Shown: positions 27,577 to 36,785, numbered from the stretch's first letter. The stretch: DNA of 64,000 nucleotides from Bacillus alkalicellulosilyticus (GCF_002019795.1 NZ_KV917381.1:2698068-2762067), one strand, 5' to 3'. A program made the numbers and translations. The notes: generated by a model not told the origin, from the sequence alone.

Positions 27577-27605
27577 TTGAAAGGTCAGAAAAGGTCAGAT
27601 ATAAT
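27577..27605 (+). promoter_or_regulatory. clpE: clpE promoter with CtsR operator in the spacer
   Basis: TTGAAA (27577-27582), 17-bp spacer, TATAAT (27600-27605). The spacer is exactly GGTCAGA-AAA-GGTCAGA (27583-27599), a CtsR direct heptad repeat. CtsR binding here would block RNA polymerase. Confidence 0.8.
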
Positions 27606-27620
27606 CAAACTATAATCATA

Positions 27621-27653
27621 TCCATCCAATTTTGCAGGGATGGATTTCCTTTT
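27621..27653 (+). terminator. Hairpin in the clpE leader
   Basis: TCCATCC / GGATGGA stem, 10-nt loop, then TTTCCTTTT. It may terminate upstream methyltransferase transcription or act as a leader hairpin for clpE. Confidence 0.45.
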
Positions 27654-27661
27654 ACACAAAA

Positions 27662-27678
27662 GGTCAAATATAGTCAAA
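27662..27678 (+). promoter_or_regulatory. clpE: Second CtsR operator
   Basis: GGTCAAA-TAT-AGTCAAA, close to the CtsR consensus, followed by another GTCAAAA. It lies just before the clpE ribosome site. Confidence 0.78.
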
Positions 27679-27701
27679 GTCAAAATGAAGGAGTGAAAAA
27701 A

Positions 27702-29813
27702 ATGAAATGTCAATTATGTCAAACACAGTCGGCTACAGTAAGTATGAACCTTATTCTTAATCAACAGCAAACGAGTCTACACCTTTGTTCTCCGTGCTTT
27801 AGCAACATAAAACAACCAAATGGGTTTAGCACTTCTATCGAGGACTTCCTACAGCAATTTAATGTTCAAGGATTTGCTCAAAATGCACCTAAAAACGTCA
27901 AAGCCACTCCTCAACATCAACATGGTGGCGGCTTTCTTGACCATTTTGGAAGGAACTTAACAGCTGAAGCAAAACTAGGAAAAATAGACAAAGTCATCGG
28001 TCGTGAGGAAGAAATTGAACGAATGATCGAAGTGCTTTGCCGACGAAGCAAAAACAATCCTGTTCTCATAGGAGAGGCTGGTGTTGGAAAAACAGCGATC
28101 GCTGAAGGCTTTGCGCTACGAATCGCAAACGGACAAGTCCCAACAAAAATGAAAAATAAACAAGTGTACAGTCTAGATTTATCATCTCTTGTTGCAGGTA
28201 CAAGCTACCGTGGGCAGTTTGAGGAAAGAATGAAAGAACTTGTTTCTGAACTTGAACAGAATCCAAACATTATTATATTTATCGATGAAATTCATACGAT
28301 CGTTGGTGCAGGCAGTGCATCAGATGGTTCTATGGATGCGGGGAATATCCTAAAGCCAGCCCTTGCTCGAGGAGAATTACAACTGATTGGTGCAACAACG
28401 CTTAAGGAATACCGTTTGATTGAAAAAGACCCTGCGTTAGAACGTCGCTTCCAGCCTGTTATCGTAAAAGAACCAACCGTAGAAAAAGCGATAGACATTT
28501 TGAAAGGATTGCGTCCGATATACGAACAATACCACAATGTTCGCTACTCAGATGACGTGCTAGAAGCGTGTGTTACATTATCACACCGCTATATTCAAGA
28601 CCGCTATTTACCAGATAAAGCGATTGATTTAGTTGATGAAGTCGGTGCTAAATTATCAATTCATCATGTCCATTCAACAACAGCGGAACTAGAACACCGC
28701 TTAGAAGAGATTAAAACTGAAAAACAAACTGCGACAATCGAAGAAGACTATGAAAAAGCAGCTTTGCTACGAGATGAAGAAAATGAGATATTCGCACAAT
28801 TACATGAGAAAACAAATGAATCAATCATCGATGTGACCGTTCAAAACATTCAAGAGTTAATTGAAAAACGTACAGGAATTCCTGTGAAAAAACTTCAAAA
28901 ATCAGAACAAGCAAAACTGAAAGACCTACAGCAAAACTTAATGAAAAAAGTTATAGGTCAGCACCAAGCTGTTGAGAAAGTGTCAAAAGCGATTAAACGT
29001 AGTCGCGCTGGTTTAAAACCTAAACAAAGACCAATCAGCTTTATGTTTGTGGGCCCAACTGGAGTCGGAAAAACCGAGTTAACGAAAAGCTTAGCTGAAG
29101 AACTTTTCGGCAACAAGGATGCAATGATCCGCTTAGATATGAGTGAATTTATGGAGAAACACTCCGTTTCCAAATTAATTGGCTCGCCTCCAGGCTATGT
29201 TGGTTACGATGAAGGTGGACAACTAACTGAAAAAGTTCGTCGCAATCCATACAGCATCATCTTGTTAGATGAAGTTGAAAAAGCTCATCCTGATGTACAT
29301 CATATGTTTTTACAAATCCTTGAAGACGGGCGTCTTTCAGATAGCCAGGGGCGTGTTGTCACTTTTAAAGAAACGATAATTATTATGACATCCAATGCAG
29401 GTGTTGGCTATAAAAACATCACCGTAGGGTTCGGAAAAGAAACTCAAACTGGAAGTGTCATGCAATCGTTAGGATCTTTCTTCAAGCCAGAATTTTTAAA
29501 CAGACTAGATGTTGTCATTGAATTTAACCAATTATCCAAAGAAGACTTACTTAAAATTGTCGATGTTATGCTTTCCGACTTACAAGAACGTCTACAAGAG
29601 CAAGACATCACCTTGTCTATTACTGATGAAGCTAAAGCGCATTTGGCCAAATTAGGCTATGACCCTGAATTTGGTGCCCGCCCTATGCGTCGCGTCATAC
29701 AGGATAAAATCGAGGATGAAATCACTGAATTTATTATTAATGAAGAACAGGTTAAGCATATTTCGATTACATTAATTAATAATGAAATTCACGTAGCAAA
29801 CAGTTCAATTTAG
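27702..29813 (+). CDS. clpE: ATP-dependent Clp protease ATPase ClpE
   Basis: A 703-aa Hsp100 unfoldase. The ClpE-type N-terminal zinc finger (Cys3, Cys6, Cys29, Cys32) distinguishes it from ClpC. AAA domain 1 has Walker A GEAGVGKT at 124-131 and Walker B FIDEIH; a UVR-like coiled segment lies at about 345-366; AAA domain 2 has GPTGVGKT at 451-458 and [14 protein letters not shown] chose ATG 27702 over GTG 27693 because AAGGAG is 8 nt upstream and the zinc finger starts there. It feeds ClpP in heat-stress proteolysis. Control by CtsR is directly visible as two operators. Confidence 0.95.
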   Translation: MKCQLCQTQSATVSMNLILNQQQTSLHLCSPCFSNIKQPNGFSTSIEDFLQQFNVQGFAQNAPKNVKATPQHQHGGGFLDHFGRNLTAEAKLGKIDKVIGREEEIERMIEVLCRRSKNNPVLIGEAGVGKTAIAEGFALRIANGQVPTKMKNKQVYSLDLSSLVAGTSYRGQFEERMKELVSELEQNPNIIIFIDEIHTIVGAGSASDGSMDAGNILKPALARGELQLIGATTLKEYRLIEKDPALERRFQPVIVKEPTVEKAIDILKGLRPIYEQYHNVRYSDDVLEACVTLSHRYIQDRYLPDKAIDLVDEVGAKLSIHHVHSTTAELEHRLEEIKTEKQTATIEEDYEKAALLRDEENEIFAQLHEKTNESIIDVTVQNIQELIEKRTGIPVKKLQKSEQAKLKDLQQNLMKKVIGQHQAVEKVSKAIKRSRAGLKPKQRPISFMFVGPTGVGKTELTKSLAEELFGNKDAMIRLDMSEFMEKHSVSKLIGSPPGYVGYDEGGQLTEKVRRNPYSIILLDEVEKAHPDVHHMFLQILEDGRLSDSQGRVVTFKETIIIMTSNAGVGYKNITVGFGKETQTGSVMQSLGSFFKPEFLNRLDVVIEFNQLSKEDLLKIVDVMLSDLQERLQEQDITLSITDEAKAHLAKLGYDPEFGARPMRRVIQDKIEDEITEFIINEEQVKHISITLINNEIHVANSSI

Positions 29814-29814
29814 C

Positions 29815-29850
29815 TAGAAGGTGTCCCTTTGGGGGGCATCTTCTTTTTTA
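29815..29850 (+). terminator. clpE terminator
   Basis: AGAAGGTGTCCC / GGGGGCATCTTCT imperfect stem followed by TTTTTTA. Confidence 0.7.
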
Positions 29851-29977
29851 GGATTATTTTTTTTTTGTGAATTTGAGCAGGAATGTAGAATATCTTGTTG
29901 GAAATAGTATACGATAGAAAAGTATGTTCCAAGTTTACCCAGTACATATGGAACTAAATCCTGAGGAGGTTTTACAA

Positions 29978-30370
29978 ATGGCAATTACTTTTAAACAAAT
30001 GGTTGGACAAGCTCGCGAGAATGTTCCTGCAATTTCTTCTGCAGATGCACGTGAAAAAATCAATGCAAACCCTAATACGTTAGTCATTGACGTTCAAGAC
30101 GCGGCAGCAGCAGGTGCTTGTGGTCTTATCCCAAGCAGCATGAACATTTCTTTAGGAATGTTACCAATCCGTGCTGACCTTGAATTACCAGAAAGCTTCC
30201 GTGAGCCAGAATTGGCAGACAGAAACCGTCCTGTTATCATCACTTGTGGTGCTGGGGGACAAGCTGCACTTGGCGCTTATCTTCTAAAGCAAATGGGCTT
30301 CACTGATGTTTCATTTATCGAAGGTGGAACGAACGCTTGGAAGGAAGCTGGATACGAAGTCGAAAAGTAA
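29978..30370 (+). CDS. Rhodanese-like domain protein
   Basis: A 130-aa single rhodanese domain. The active-site cysteine is in ITCGAGGQAALGAYLL (CxxGGQA loop), and the family end motif FIEGGTNAWKEAGYEV is clear. ATG 29978 has GAGGAGG upstream; the in-frame upstream start at 29924 has none. It transfers sulfane sulfur or serves as a phosphatase-like fold; the acceptor is unknown. Monocistronic with its own terminator. Confidence 0.88.
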   Translation: MAITFKQMVGQARENVPAISSADAREKINANPNTLVIDVQDAAAAGACGLIPSSMNISLGMLPIRADLELPESFREPELADRNRPVIITCGAGGQAALGAYLLKQMGFTDVSFIEGGTNAWKEAGYEVEK

Positions 30371-30378
30371 AAAATAAG

Positions 30379-30410
30379 CGAGGATGACGTCTCTGTCATC
30401 CTCGTTTTCT
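30379..30410 (+). terminator. Rhodanese gene terminator
   Basis: CGAGGATGAC / GTCATCCTCG, 10-bp stem, 6-nt loop, TTTTCT tail. Confidence 0.8.
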
Positions 30411-30411
30411 A

Positions 30412-30546
30412 TTAAGAGCCATTTTTTAAATTCTTAAGAACGGTCGGCATCTTATCTTCTTGCTTTGACTTTTTCTGGTGCTCACTTGGATTACGCGTAT
30501 TCTTTGATTTAAAACGCGCTGCATCCATATTGTCCATAATATTCAT
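30412..30546 (-). CDS. Small basic hypothetical protein (44 aa)
   Basis: ATG 30546 follows an excellent ribosome site (GGGAGG, 8 nt spacing). The 44-aa product begins MNIMDNMDAARFKSKNTRNP and is Lys-rich. No family recognised. Its size and composition would fit a minor spore or nucleoid-associated protein, but nothing shows that directly. Confidence 0.55.
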   Translation of the reverse strand: MNIMDNMDAARFKSKNTRNPSEHQKKSKQEDKMPTVLKNLKNGS

Positions 30547-30654
30547 ATGAGTAGCCTCCCTTCCTCCTTATTGTGTCCTAGAGATGAAAACTAATGATTA
30601 ACGTTAAGTACCAATCAATCGCTTAAGTTTAACACTGAGGGGAAAACAACTATT

Positions 30655-31250
30655 TAGCCATGCTCTGCTCGGACTATTTTCTTCTCCAGCGGAATCCTTT
30701 TGGCCTTGCAAGCGGTCTGCTCGGACTTTTCTTTTCTCCGGTGGAAGCCTTTTGACTTTGCAACTTCTTTGCTCGGACTCTTCTCTTCTTTCGCGGCTTC
30801 CTTTTGGACTTGCAACTGCTTTGCTCGGACTTTTCTTCTTCCTCACGCTACTCTTAAGTCGTTCATAACCACGATGAACTACCTTTCCTCTTTCTCTCGC
30901 TCCTCTTTAGTCGTTCATAACCCCGATGAACGACCTTTCCTCCTTCTCCCGCTCCTCTTTAGTCGTTCATAACCCCGATGAATGACCTTTCCTCTTTCTC
31001 CTGATACTCAAAGGGCGTTCATAACCAAGATGAACGACCTTTCCTCTTTCTCCTGCTACTCAAACGGCGTTCATAACCAAGATGAACGACCTTTCCTCTT
31101 TCTCCCGCTCCTCTTTAGTCGTTCATAACCCCGATGAATGACCTTTCCTCTTTCTCCTGATACTCAAAGGGCGTTCATTCCCTCAATGAACGCCCCTCAT
31201 CCTTCCCCCACGCTCACCTCCAGTCGTTTACACCCTAAACGAACAACCAT
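30655..31250. repeat. 52-bp tandem repeat array, about 12 units in two subfamilies
   Basis: Units recur every 52 bp. Subfamily A has TGCTCGGACT at 30666, 30718, 30770 and 30822. Subfamily B has (G)GTCGTTCAT or variants at 30858, 30910, 30962, 31014, 31066, 31118, 31170 and 31223 (last step 53). Subfamily B units carry a hairpin GTCGTTCAT-7nt-ATGAACGAC followed by a pyrimidine-rich stretch. In unit 31170 both arms change together (GGGCGTTCAT / ATGAACGCCC), and in 31223 they become CGTTTA / TAAACG. No protein reading survives, since 52 is not a multiple of three. Confidence 0.88.
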
Positions 31251-31297
31251 GGCTTCCCAAAATCCTGATTGGCTCTTTTTAACCATACCAGCCCAAC

Positions 31298-31331
31298 AAA
31301 AAAAAGAACCACACTCCATTGAATGTGGTCC
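31298..31331 (-). terminator. adhE terminator
   Basis: On the minus strand GACCACATTC AATG GAGTGTGGTTC followed by TTTTTTTT. Confidence 0.85.
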
Positions 31332-31345
31332 TTTCTCAAAGAACT

Positions 31346-33949
31346 TTATACTCCTTTGTAGGCTTGACGGTAAATCTCTTCTAGCTCTTTGACTAAAGGA
31401 AGCTTTGGATTTGCTGTTGTACATTGGTCTTCAAACGCACGGTCAGCGAGTTGTGGTACTTTTGCTTCAAATGCTGCTGCATCTACACCTTGACCAGCGA
31501 TGCTCATTTCAATTCCAATTTCTTTTGCCATTTTGATAATGGCTTGAATTAAGCTTTCTACCCCTTCTTCGGTAGTTTTAGCTGGTAGACCTAGTGTTTT
31601 TGCAATTTCTGCATAACGTTTGTCGGCAATAAAATGCTCGTATTTCGGGAATGCCGTAAATTTCTTAGGTTTCGTTGCATTGTATCGAACGACATGCGGC
31701 ATTAAAATTGTGTTTGCGCGACCGTGTGGAATGTGGAATTCCGCTCCTAATTTATGCGCTAAACTATGGTTAATTCCTAAGAATGCATTTGCAAACGCCA
31801 TTCCTGCAATGGTAGAAGCATTATGCATTTTTTCACGCGCTACTTCATCGTTTCCGTTTCGGTATGCCCGAGGTAAATATTCGAATACTAATTGGATGGC
31901 TTTCATCGCTAGACCATCCGTGTAGTCGTTCGCCATGATTGAAACATACGCCTCAAGTGCATGTGTCAGAACGTCCATTCCTGTATCTGCTGTTACAGAA
32001 GGAGGAACTGTCATGACAAATTGCGGGTCAATGATAGCTACGTCTGGAGTTAACTCATAGTCTGCTAAAGGATATTTCACATTATTTTGCTTATCTGTAA
32101 TAACAGAGAAAGAAGTTACTTCAGAACCTGTTCCAGACGTCGTTGGAATCGCAACAAATTGTGCTTTTTCCCCAAGCTTCGGATATTTAAAGACACGCTT
32201 ACGAATGTCTAAGAACTTTTGCTTAAGACCTGTGAACTCAGTATCTGGGTGCTCATAGAACAACCACATTCCTTTCGCCGCATCCATCGCAGATCCTCCA
32301 CCAAGAGCGATAACTACATCTGGCTCAAAGTTTCTCATCATTTCGGCACCTTTCATAACGGTTTCGATAGATGGATCTGGCTCTACATCAGAGAAGATTT
32401 CGCAATGTACATAGTCAGGTCGTTTTCTTAAATAATAAAGGACTTTGTCAACATATCCGAGCTTCACCATACCAGGGTCTGTAATGATAATTGCTCTAGA
32501 GATGTTCGGCATTTTTGCTAGGTATTGTGTAGAATGCTTTTCAAAATAAATTTTTGGCGGAACTTTAAACCACTGCATATTAACATTCCTTCTAGATAGT
32601 CTCTTAATATTTAATAGATTTGCTGTACCTACATTGTTAGATACAGAGTTTTTACCGTAAGAACCACAACCAAGCGTTAAGCTAGGAATATAAGCGTTAT
32701 AGATATCACCAATGGCACCTTGAGAAGATGGCGCATTTGTAATTAGTCGTCCCGCTTTCATACGTTTACCAAATTCAATCATGATGTTTTGGTCGTCAGT
32801 ATGAAGAACTGCAGAGTGACCTAAACCACCAAACTCAAGCATTTGCTCTGCTCGCTCTAAACCTTCTTCTGTACTATTCACTTTAAATGCTGCAAGAACA
32901 GGGCTTAGTTTTTCACGAGAAAGTGGCTCTTCTGGTCCAACAGTAAGTAACTCAGCAACTAGAATTTTTGTATCTTCAGCTACCGTAACTCCTGCCATTT
33001 TTGCAATTTCAAACGCTGGCATCCCCACGATATTCGGGTTAACTGCGCATGTATTTTCGTTAATAACTAGCTTTTCGACTTTCTTTTTCTCTGCAACTGT
33101 CAAGAAGTGGCAGTTGTTATCAATCATTTCTTGTTTCACATCTTTATAAATCTCTTTATCCACTATAACGGCTTGTTCAGAAGCACAAATCATTCCGTTA
33201 TCGAAAGTTTTAGATAAAATAAGGTCATTTACAGCTCGTTTGACATTAGCTGTTTTTTCAATATAACAAGGAACGTTCCCTGGACCTACTCCAAGAGCTG
33301 GCTTCCCTGTGCTGTAAGCAGATTTCACCATTCCTGCTCCACCAGTTGCAAGAACTAATGCGACACCTGGATGGTTCATAAGTTGTTGAGTCGCTTCAAT
33401 AGAAGGAGCTTCAATCCATTGAACACAATGTTCAGGTGCACCTGCTAAGAACGCTGCATCTCTAACAATTCGAGCTGCTTCACTACTACATTTTTGAGCA
33501 GATGGATGGAAAGCAAAAATAATTGGGTTACGTGTTTTAATCGCAATTAAAGCTTTAAACATTGTTGTTGATGTTGGGTTCGTTACTGGAGTAACCCCTG
33601 CAACAACTCCAACTGGTTCAGCAATTTCAATCATACCTTCATGCTCATTTTCTTGAATAATTCCAACGGTTTTGTTATATTTAATATTGTGATAAACGTA
33701 TTCCGTTGCGAATATGTTTTTAATGATTTTGTCTTCATATACTCCTCGCTTAGTTTCATCTACCGCTAGACGAGCGAGGGGCATGTGTTGGTCAAGGCCC
33801 GCTAATGCCATTTCCTTCACAATATTGTCAATTCTCTCTTGGTCGAAATCCAAGAACTCCTTTAGTGCCTTTTGTGCATTTGACACTAAATTGTCAATCA
33901 TTTGCGTAACATCTTTTTGTTTTTTTACATCTTTTTCTGATAACGCCAT
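31346..33949 (-). CDS. adhE: Bifunctional acetaldehyde-CoA/alcohol dehydrogenase AdhE
   Basis: An 867-aa fermentative enzyme converting acetyl-CoA through acetaldehyde to ethanol with two NADH. The N-terminal aldehyde dehydrogenase half has the catalytic Cys in DNGMICASEQ. The C-terminal iron-dependent half has ALGGGSAMDAAKGMW, NHSLAHKLG and FHIPHGRAN for metal binding. ATG 33949 is preferred over the upstream in-frame ATG 34030 because GGAGGG lies just before it and AdhE proteins start in this way (MALSEKDVKK). Expected to be induced by low oxygen, but I found no convincing full Rex site. Confidence 0.95.
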   Translation of the reverse strand: MALSEKDVKKQKDVTQMIDNLVSNAQKALKEFLDFDQERIDNIVKEMALAGLDQHMPLARLAVDETKRGVYEDKIIKNIFATEYVYHNIKYNKTVGIIQENEHEGMIEIAEPVGVVAGVTPVTNPTSTTMFKALIAIKTRNPIIFAFHPSAQKCSSEAARIVRDAAFLAGAPEHCVQWIEAPSIEATQQLMNHPGVALVLATGGAGMVKSAYSTGKPALGVGPGNVPCYIEKTANVKRAVNDLILSKTFDNGMICASEQAVIVDKEIYKDVKQEMIDNNCHFLTVAEKKKVEKLVINENTCAVNPNIVGMPAFEIAKMAGVTVAEDTKILVAELLTVGPEEPLSREKLSPVLAAFKVNSTEEGLERAEQMLEFGGLGHSAVLHTDDQNIMIEFGKRMKAGRLITNAPSSQGAIGDIYNAYIPSLTLGCGSYGKNSVSNNVGTANLLNIKRLSRRNVNMQWFKVPPKIYFEKHSTQYLAKMPNISRAIIITDPGMVKLGYVDKVLYYLRKRPDYVHCEIFSDVEPDPSIETVMKGAEMMRNFEPDVVIALGGGSAMDAAKGMWLFYEHPDTEFTGLKQKFLDIRKRVFKYPKLGEKAQFVAIPTTSGTGSEVTSFSVITDKQNNVKYPLADYELTPDVAIIDPQFVMTVPPSVTADTGMDVLTHALEAYVSIMANDYTDGLAMKAIQLVFEYLPRAYRNGNDEVAREKMHNASTIAGMAFANAFLGINHSLAHKLGAEFHIPHGRANTILMPHVVRYNATKPKKFTAFPKYEHFIADKRYAEIAKTLGLPAKTTEEGVESLIQAIIKMAKEIGIEMSIAGQGVDAAAFEAKVPQLADRAFEDQCTTANPKLPLVKELEEIYRQAYKGV

Positions 33950-34020
33950 TTCAATCCCTCCTATTTCTTTATCTAAAACTTTGTGAAACATTGAGCATGT
34001 ATTGTTAATAAAGTAAAACT

Positions 34021-34248
34021 TTATTGACAAACGGGGTTTCGGTGAATCTTTGTAATTTGGATGTCGCTTATCATTCTCGTGTTTTTCTTGATGAGACAGA
34101 CATAATTAACTGTCCAGATGTAAGCAGGAAAGTCAGTGCCTTCTTCAAACATCATAGCTTCAAACTCATCTTCTACTAATTCTTCAAAAACATCTTGTGT
34201 GTATGTTTCAGTATCGGTAGAAAAGTTTTTCCATTCGCAAAGTATCAT
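34021..34248 (-). CDS. Hypothetical acidic protein (75 aa)
   Basis: ATG 34248 with GAGG upstream. The 75-aa product has an acidic first half (EELVEDEFEAMMFEEG) and a beta-rich second half; not recognised. It lies 71 bp upstream of adhE on the same strand and probably shares its transcript. An AATAAAGT / ACTTTATT palindrome overlaps its stop codon. Confidence 0.58.
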   Translation of the reverse strand: MILCEWKNFSTDTETYTQDVFEELVEDEFEAMMFEEGTDFPAYIWTVNYVCLIKKNTRMISDIQITKIHRNPVCQ

Positions 34249-34281
34249 GTCATCATCCCTCGCTTTCTTTTCTATGAATTT

Positions 34282-34290
34282 ATTATAGCA
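34282..34290 (-). promoter_or_regulatory. Extended -10 promoter element upstream of the 75-aa gene and adhE
   Basis: On the minus strand TGCTATAAT, an extended -10 box, about 35 bp before the start codon of the 75-aa gene. No good -35 at 17 bp. Confidence 0.45.
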
Positions 34291-34427
34291 CCTTTATTTC
34301 CATGAAATGGTGAACAAAATATGACGGATAAAAATATTAAAAATCCAAAAACCTTGACAAACCAACATTTCACTTTTTACACTTTCGCAAAAAAAACTCT
34401 TGACAAATCACCTAGATTTTAATAGAA

Positions 34428-34466
34428 GGATGTATCCTCGCAAAAGTGAGAGATACATCCTTTTTC
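34428..34466. terminator. Terminator near the coat gene 3' end
   Basis: GGATGTATC / GATACATCC with a 15-nt loop and TTTTT on the plus strand. It lies directly after the stop of the minus-strand coat gene, where its T run is poorer. Confidence 0.6.
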
Positions 34467-34468
34467 TC

Positions 34469-35074
34469 TTACATTGTATGCAACGTATTTGGTTGACTAT
34501 TCGTTGGAATCATTTGATGAGTACTCATCGGAGAATACATTTGCATCATCGTATTCATTGTTTGTTCAGGAAATTGTGGAGCTTGATAATAACCTCTATG
34601 ATTCATATACTGCCATATTTCATATGCCATCTCTTGGCAAGTATTCGCCCCTTGTACGTGGAACGAACGGATCTGTGGATTGACACACTCCCCAGCCCAA
34701 AGCATCGCAACAGCAGAACCCATCTTATGTTGGTTTAGCACCAATGTACAAATTGTCATTTCAGACATTTGTGACGCATTAGGGTTTGGCATAGCCATCT
34801 TCATTTGGCTTGGCTGAATACCAACTGTCGGCTGATACTCCACATGCATTTGCGGCATTGGGATATTCATTGTATTTACACCCTGACCTTGTAACAATGA
34901 AAGACCTTGTTGGAAGGATTGTTGAGTGCGAGCTTGTTGATTTTGCAAAATGTTCTTGAGTTGTTGGTCCTGGACCATACCCATCAGAGCACCATACATT
35001 TCAACTTGAGCTGCTTTTGAACGAAGTGCCTCTTGTGTTTCTAAAAATTCATGTGCAGCGATGTTTTGTTGCAT
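34469..35074 (-). CDS. CotF-family spore coat protein
   Basis: A 201-aa Gln/Met-rich protein. The N-terminal region (IAAHEFLETQEALRSKAAQVEM) and the later QEMAYEIWQYMNHRGYYQAP segment resemble Coat_F family proteins; the middle is a Met/Pro/Gln linker. GGGGAGG precedes the ATG. It lies 22 bp after a second Gln-rich gene on the same strand, so the two form a likely coat operon under mother-cell control. Confidence 0.75.
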   Translation of the reverse strand: MQQNIAAHEFLETQEALRSKAAQVEMYGALMGMVQDQQLKNILQNQQARTQQSFQQGLSLLQGQGVNTMNIPMPQMHVEYQPTVGIQPSQMKMAMPNPNASQMSEMTICTLVLNQHKMGSAVAMLWAGECVNPQIRSFHVQGANTCQEMAYEIWQYMNHRGYYQAPQFPEQTMNTMMQMYSPMSTHQMIPTNSQPNTLHTM

Positions 35075-35096
35075 AGTAACCTCCCCGATTTACTTT

Positions 35097-35510
35097 TTAT
35101 TGAAACTGACTTGTAGATTGGTGGCTTGGTTGTTGAATGTGAGAACCTTGGTATTGCGATTGTGGAGATGTTGTCATGGTATGTTGCATCGTTTGTTGGT
35201 GCATTGACATTTGTTGTTGTAAACGTTGGTTTTCTTGGATTAGTTGATTGCACATTTGTTGCATTTGTTGGATTTGACGAGTTGCTTGAGATTCGTGTTG
35301 GCTAATTTGTTGAATTTGGTTAGCAATTTGACGAAGTTGAGATGCATTTTGTTGCTCCATTTGCTGCATTTGTTGGAAAGATTGTTGGATTTGGCTTCCC
35401 ATACCCATTGATCCCATTGTAGAGTGCATCTGTGTACTACCCATTTGTCCACCGATTTGGTGTTGCATTTGTGTGCTACCCATTTGATTGTTTTGGTTTT
35501 GTTGATACAT
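35097..35510 (-). CDS. Gln/Met-rich coat-associated protein
   Basis: A 137-aa protein that is extremely rich in Gln and Met. Near the N-terminus MGSTQM occurs twice, and the centre is a coiled-coil-like run of Gln-rich heptads (residues about 40-105). Start ATG has AGGAGG upstream. No catalytic motif. Composition and the adjacent CotF-like gene point to a structural spore-surface role, which is inference. Confidence 0.7.
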   Translation of the reverse strand: MYQQNQNNQMGSTQMQHQIGGQMGSTQMHSTMGSMGMGSQIQQSFQQMQQMEQQNASQLRQIANQIQQISQHESQATRQIQQMQQMCNQLIQENQRLQQQMSMHQQTMQHTMTTSPQSQYQGSHIQQPSHQSTSQFQ

Positions 35511-35635
35511 GTTGAATTCCTCCTAATAAGTGATGTGATTGAATTACAAAGTTAAGATAACCAACTTATCAATGGAGTATGTTACATTTTTATTATCATT
35601 TTTAAAAATAAATTGTCATTGGTTAGTTGTAACCG

Positions 35636-35663
35636 TTGTACACAGTTGCGCATAGGATACAAT
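35636..35663 (+). promoter_or_regulatory. Candidate SigA promoter for the GDSL hydrolase
   Basis: TTGTAC (35636-35641), 16-bp spacer, TACAAT (35658-35663). Confidence 0.45.
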
Positions 35664-35694
35664 GTAAGCTTTTATGCACTAAGGAGTGTTACAA

Positions 35695-36321
35695 ATGCCT
35701 ATAAACCCAATCCGTTATGTAGCACTTGGTGATTCTTTAACAGAAGGGGTAGGGGCTTATTTTTCAAGCGGTTATGTTTTTCGTTATCGTCACTATATCG
35801 AACGGATGTTCAAAAGACCTGTATTCCCCACTGTTTTCGCAAAATCACGGATAACCTCAGGACAAGTGTTAAGAAGTCTAGCTCAACCCGAGATTAAAAA
35901 AGCAATTCACGAAGCTTCGGTTATCACCATTACAGCCGGTGGAAATGATTTATTGCAAGCCTATCGATTGTATAAAAAAACAAATGACAGAAGTTACGTT
36001 CTTTATGCTCTAAGCACATTACAAAAAAACATTTCTTTAATTATCTCAGAAATTCATGCGATAAAAGCAAATGACCCTTATTATATTGTTCGGTTGATTG
36101 GTTTTTACAATCCGTATCCTTCCTCCCCCTACACAGATTATTGGGTAAGAATGTCCAATCAAATGCTTACAAGATTTTCACAAGGTCCGGTTCAGTTTAT
36201 AGATATTTACCCTGAATTCACTTTATATGGAAAATCTGTATTATCTTTTGGTGGGATTCATCCAAATGGGAAAGGGTACCAAATCATTGCAGATAAATTA
36301 CACCAAGCTGGGTATTCGTAA
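35695..36321 (+). CDS. SGNH/GDSL-family lipase-esterase-like hydrolase
   Basis: A 208-aa protein with block I ALGDSLTEG (catalytic Ser), block III TAGGNDLL, and block V GGIHPNGKGY (catalytic His). In block V the usual DxxH Asp is replaced by Gly in GGIH, so the charge relay may be weak or the Asp supplied differently. ATG 35695 has AAGGAG at proper spacing. No signal peptide. The substrate is probably an acyl ester, not determined. Confidence 0.82.
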   Translation: MPINPIRYVALGDSLTEGVGAYFSSGYVFRYRHYIERMFKRPVFPTVFAKSRITSGQVLRSLAQPEIKKAIHEASVITITAGGNDLLQAYRLYKKTNDRSYVLYALSTLQKNISLIISEIHAIKANDPYYIVRLIGFYNPYPSSPYTDYWVRMSNQMLTRFSQGPVQFIDIYPEFTLYGKSVLSFGGIHPNGKGYQIIADKLHQAGYS

Positions 36322-36391
36322 ATCATAAAACCACTTTGCAGGGCTCTGTAAAAATTCACAGGGTCCTCTTATCATTGACCACAATAAGAAA

Positions 36392-36415
36392 ACGCGTAGA
36401 GGCAAGTCTACGCGT
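36392..36415 (-). terminator. SASP gene terminator
   Basis: Perfect 9-bp palindrome arms ACGCGTAGA / TCTACGCGT with a 6-nt loop, followed on the minus strand by TTTCTT. Confidence 0.75.
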
Positions 36416-36438
36416 CTGAAAAGCCATTTGTTAAGTTT

Positions 36439-36621
36439 TTAGAATTTTGTTTGTTCAGCTTGTTGGACAAGGCGCTTAGTAATCTCTCCACCAACAGAAC
36501 CGTTAGAGCGTGCTGTTGAATCAGCTCCAATGTTCACGCCAAACTCTTGAGCGATTTCATACTTCATTTGCTCTAATGCTTGCTCTACACCAGGAACTAG
36601 AAGTTTGTTTGTGCTAGCCAT
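36439..36621 (-). CDS. Alpha/beta-type small acid-soluble spore protein
   Basis: A 60-aa SASP, close to the family's usual length of about 60-70 aa. It has both conserved regions: [10 protein letters not shown], with the GPR-protease site around the Glu, and [16 protein letters not shown]. It coats spore DNA and protects it from UV. GAGGTG precedes the ATG. A near-consensus SigG promoter lies upstream. Confidence 0.95.
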   Translation of the reverse strand: MASTNKLLVPGVEQALEQMKYEIAQEFGVNIGADSTARSNGSVGGEITKRLVQQAEQTKF

Positions 36622-36654
36622 TGTCTATCACCTCGCTTTTGCGTGGATTAGTTA

Positions 36655-36683
36655 TAGTATGGTATTATGGAGAATTGTTATTC
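36655..36683 (-). promoter_or_regulatory. SigG promoter of the SASP gene
   Basis: On the minus strand GAATA (36679-36683), 17-bp spacer, CATACTA (36655-36661). This matches the forespore SigG consensus. Confidence 0.8.
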
Positions 36684-36785
36684 CACATAAGCCATGGTAA
36701 TATCTAGCCACACATCCAGTGTCGTTTCTAAACTCCATTACACCCTAATTGCAAAGAATACTTAGCAAAAGGAACCTGCTATCAA

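Noticed and set aside
30604-30846. Open frame of 80 aa (minus) and another at 31138-31392 (plus) in the repeat region
   Set aside because: They come from the repeat array, whose 52-bp period is not a multiple of three; no ribosome sites and biased composition.
30655-31250. Repeat array as a CRISPR locus
   Set aside because: Units are contiguous with a 52-bp period and gradual divergence; there are no unique spacers between identical repeats and no cas genes.
33960-34020. Rex operator upstream of adhE
   Set aside because: Only one half-site (TTTCACAA) is seen; the other half does not match TTGTGAA.
34354-34428. Two plus-strand TTGACA boxes followed by a hairpin, as a small RNA
   Set aside because: The -10 boxes are poor and the second start would lie inside the terminator hairpin, leaving no transcript. 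The CTTGACAAA direct repeat remains unexplained.
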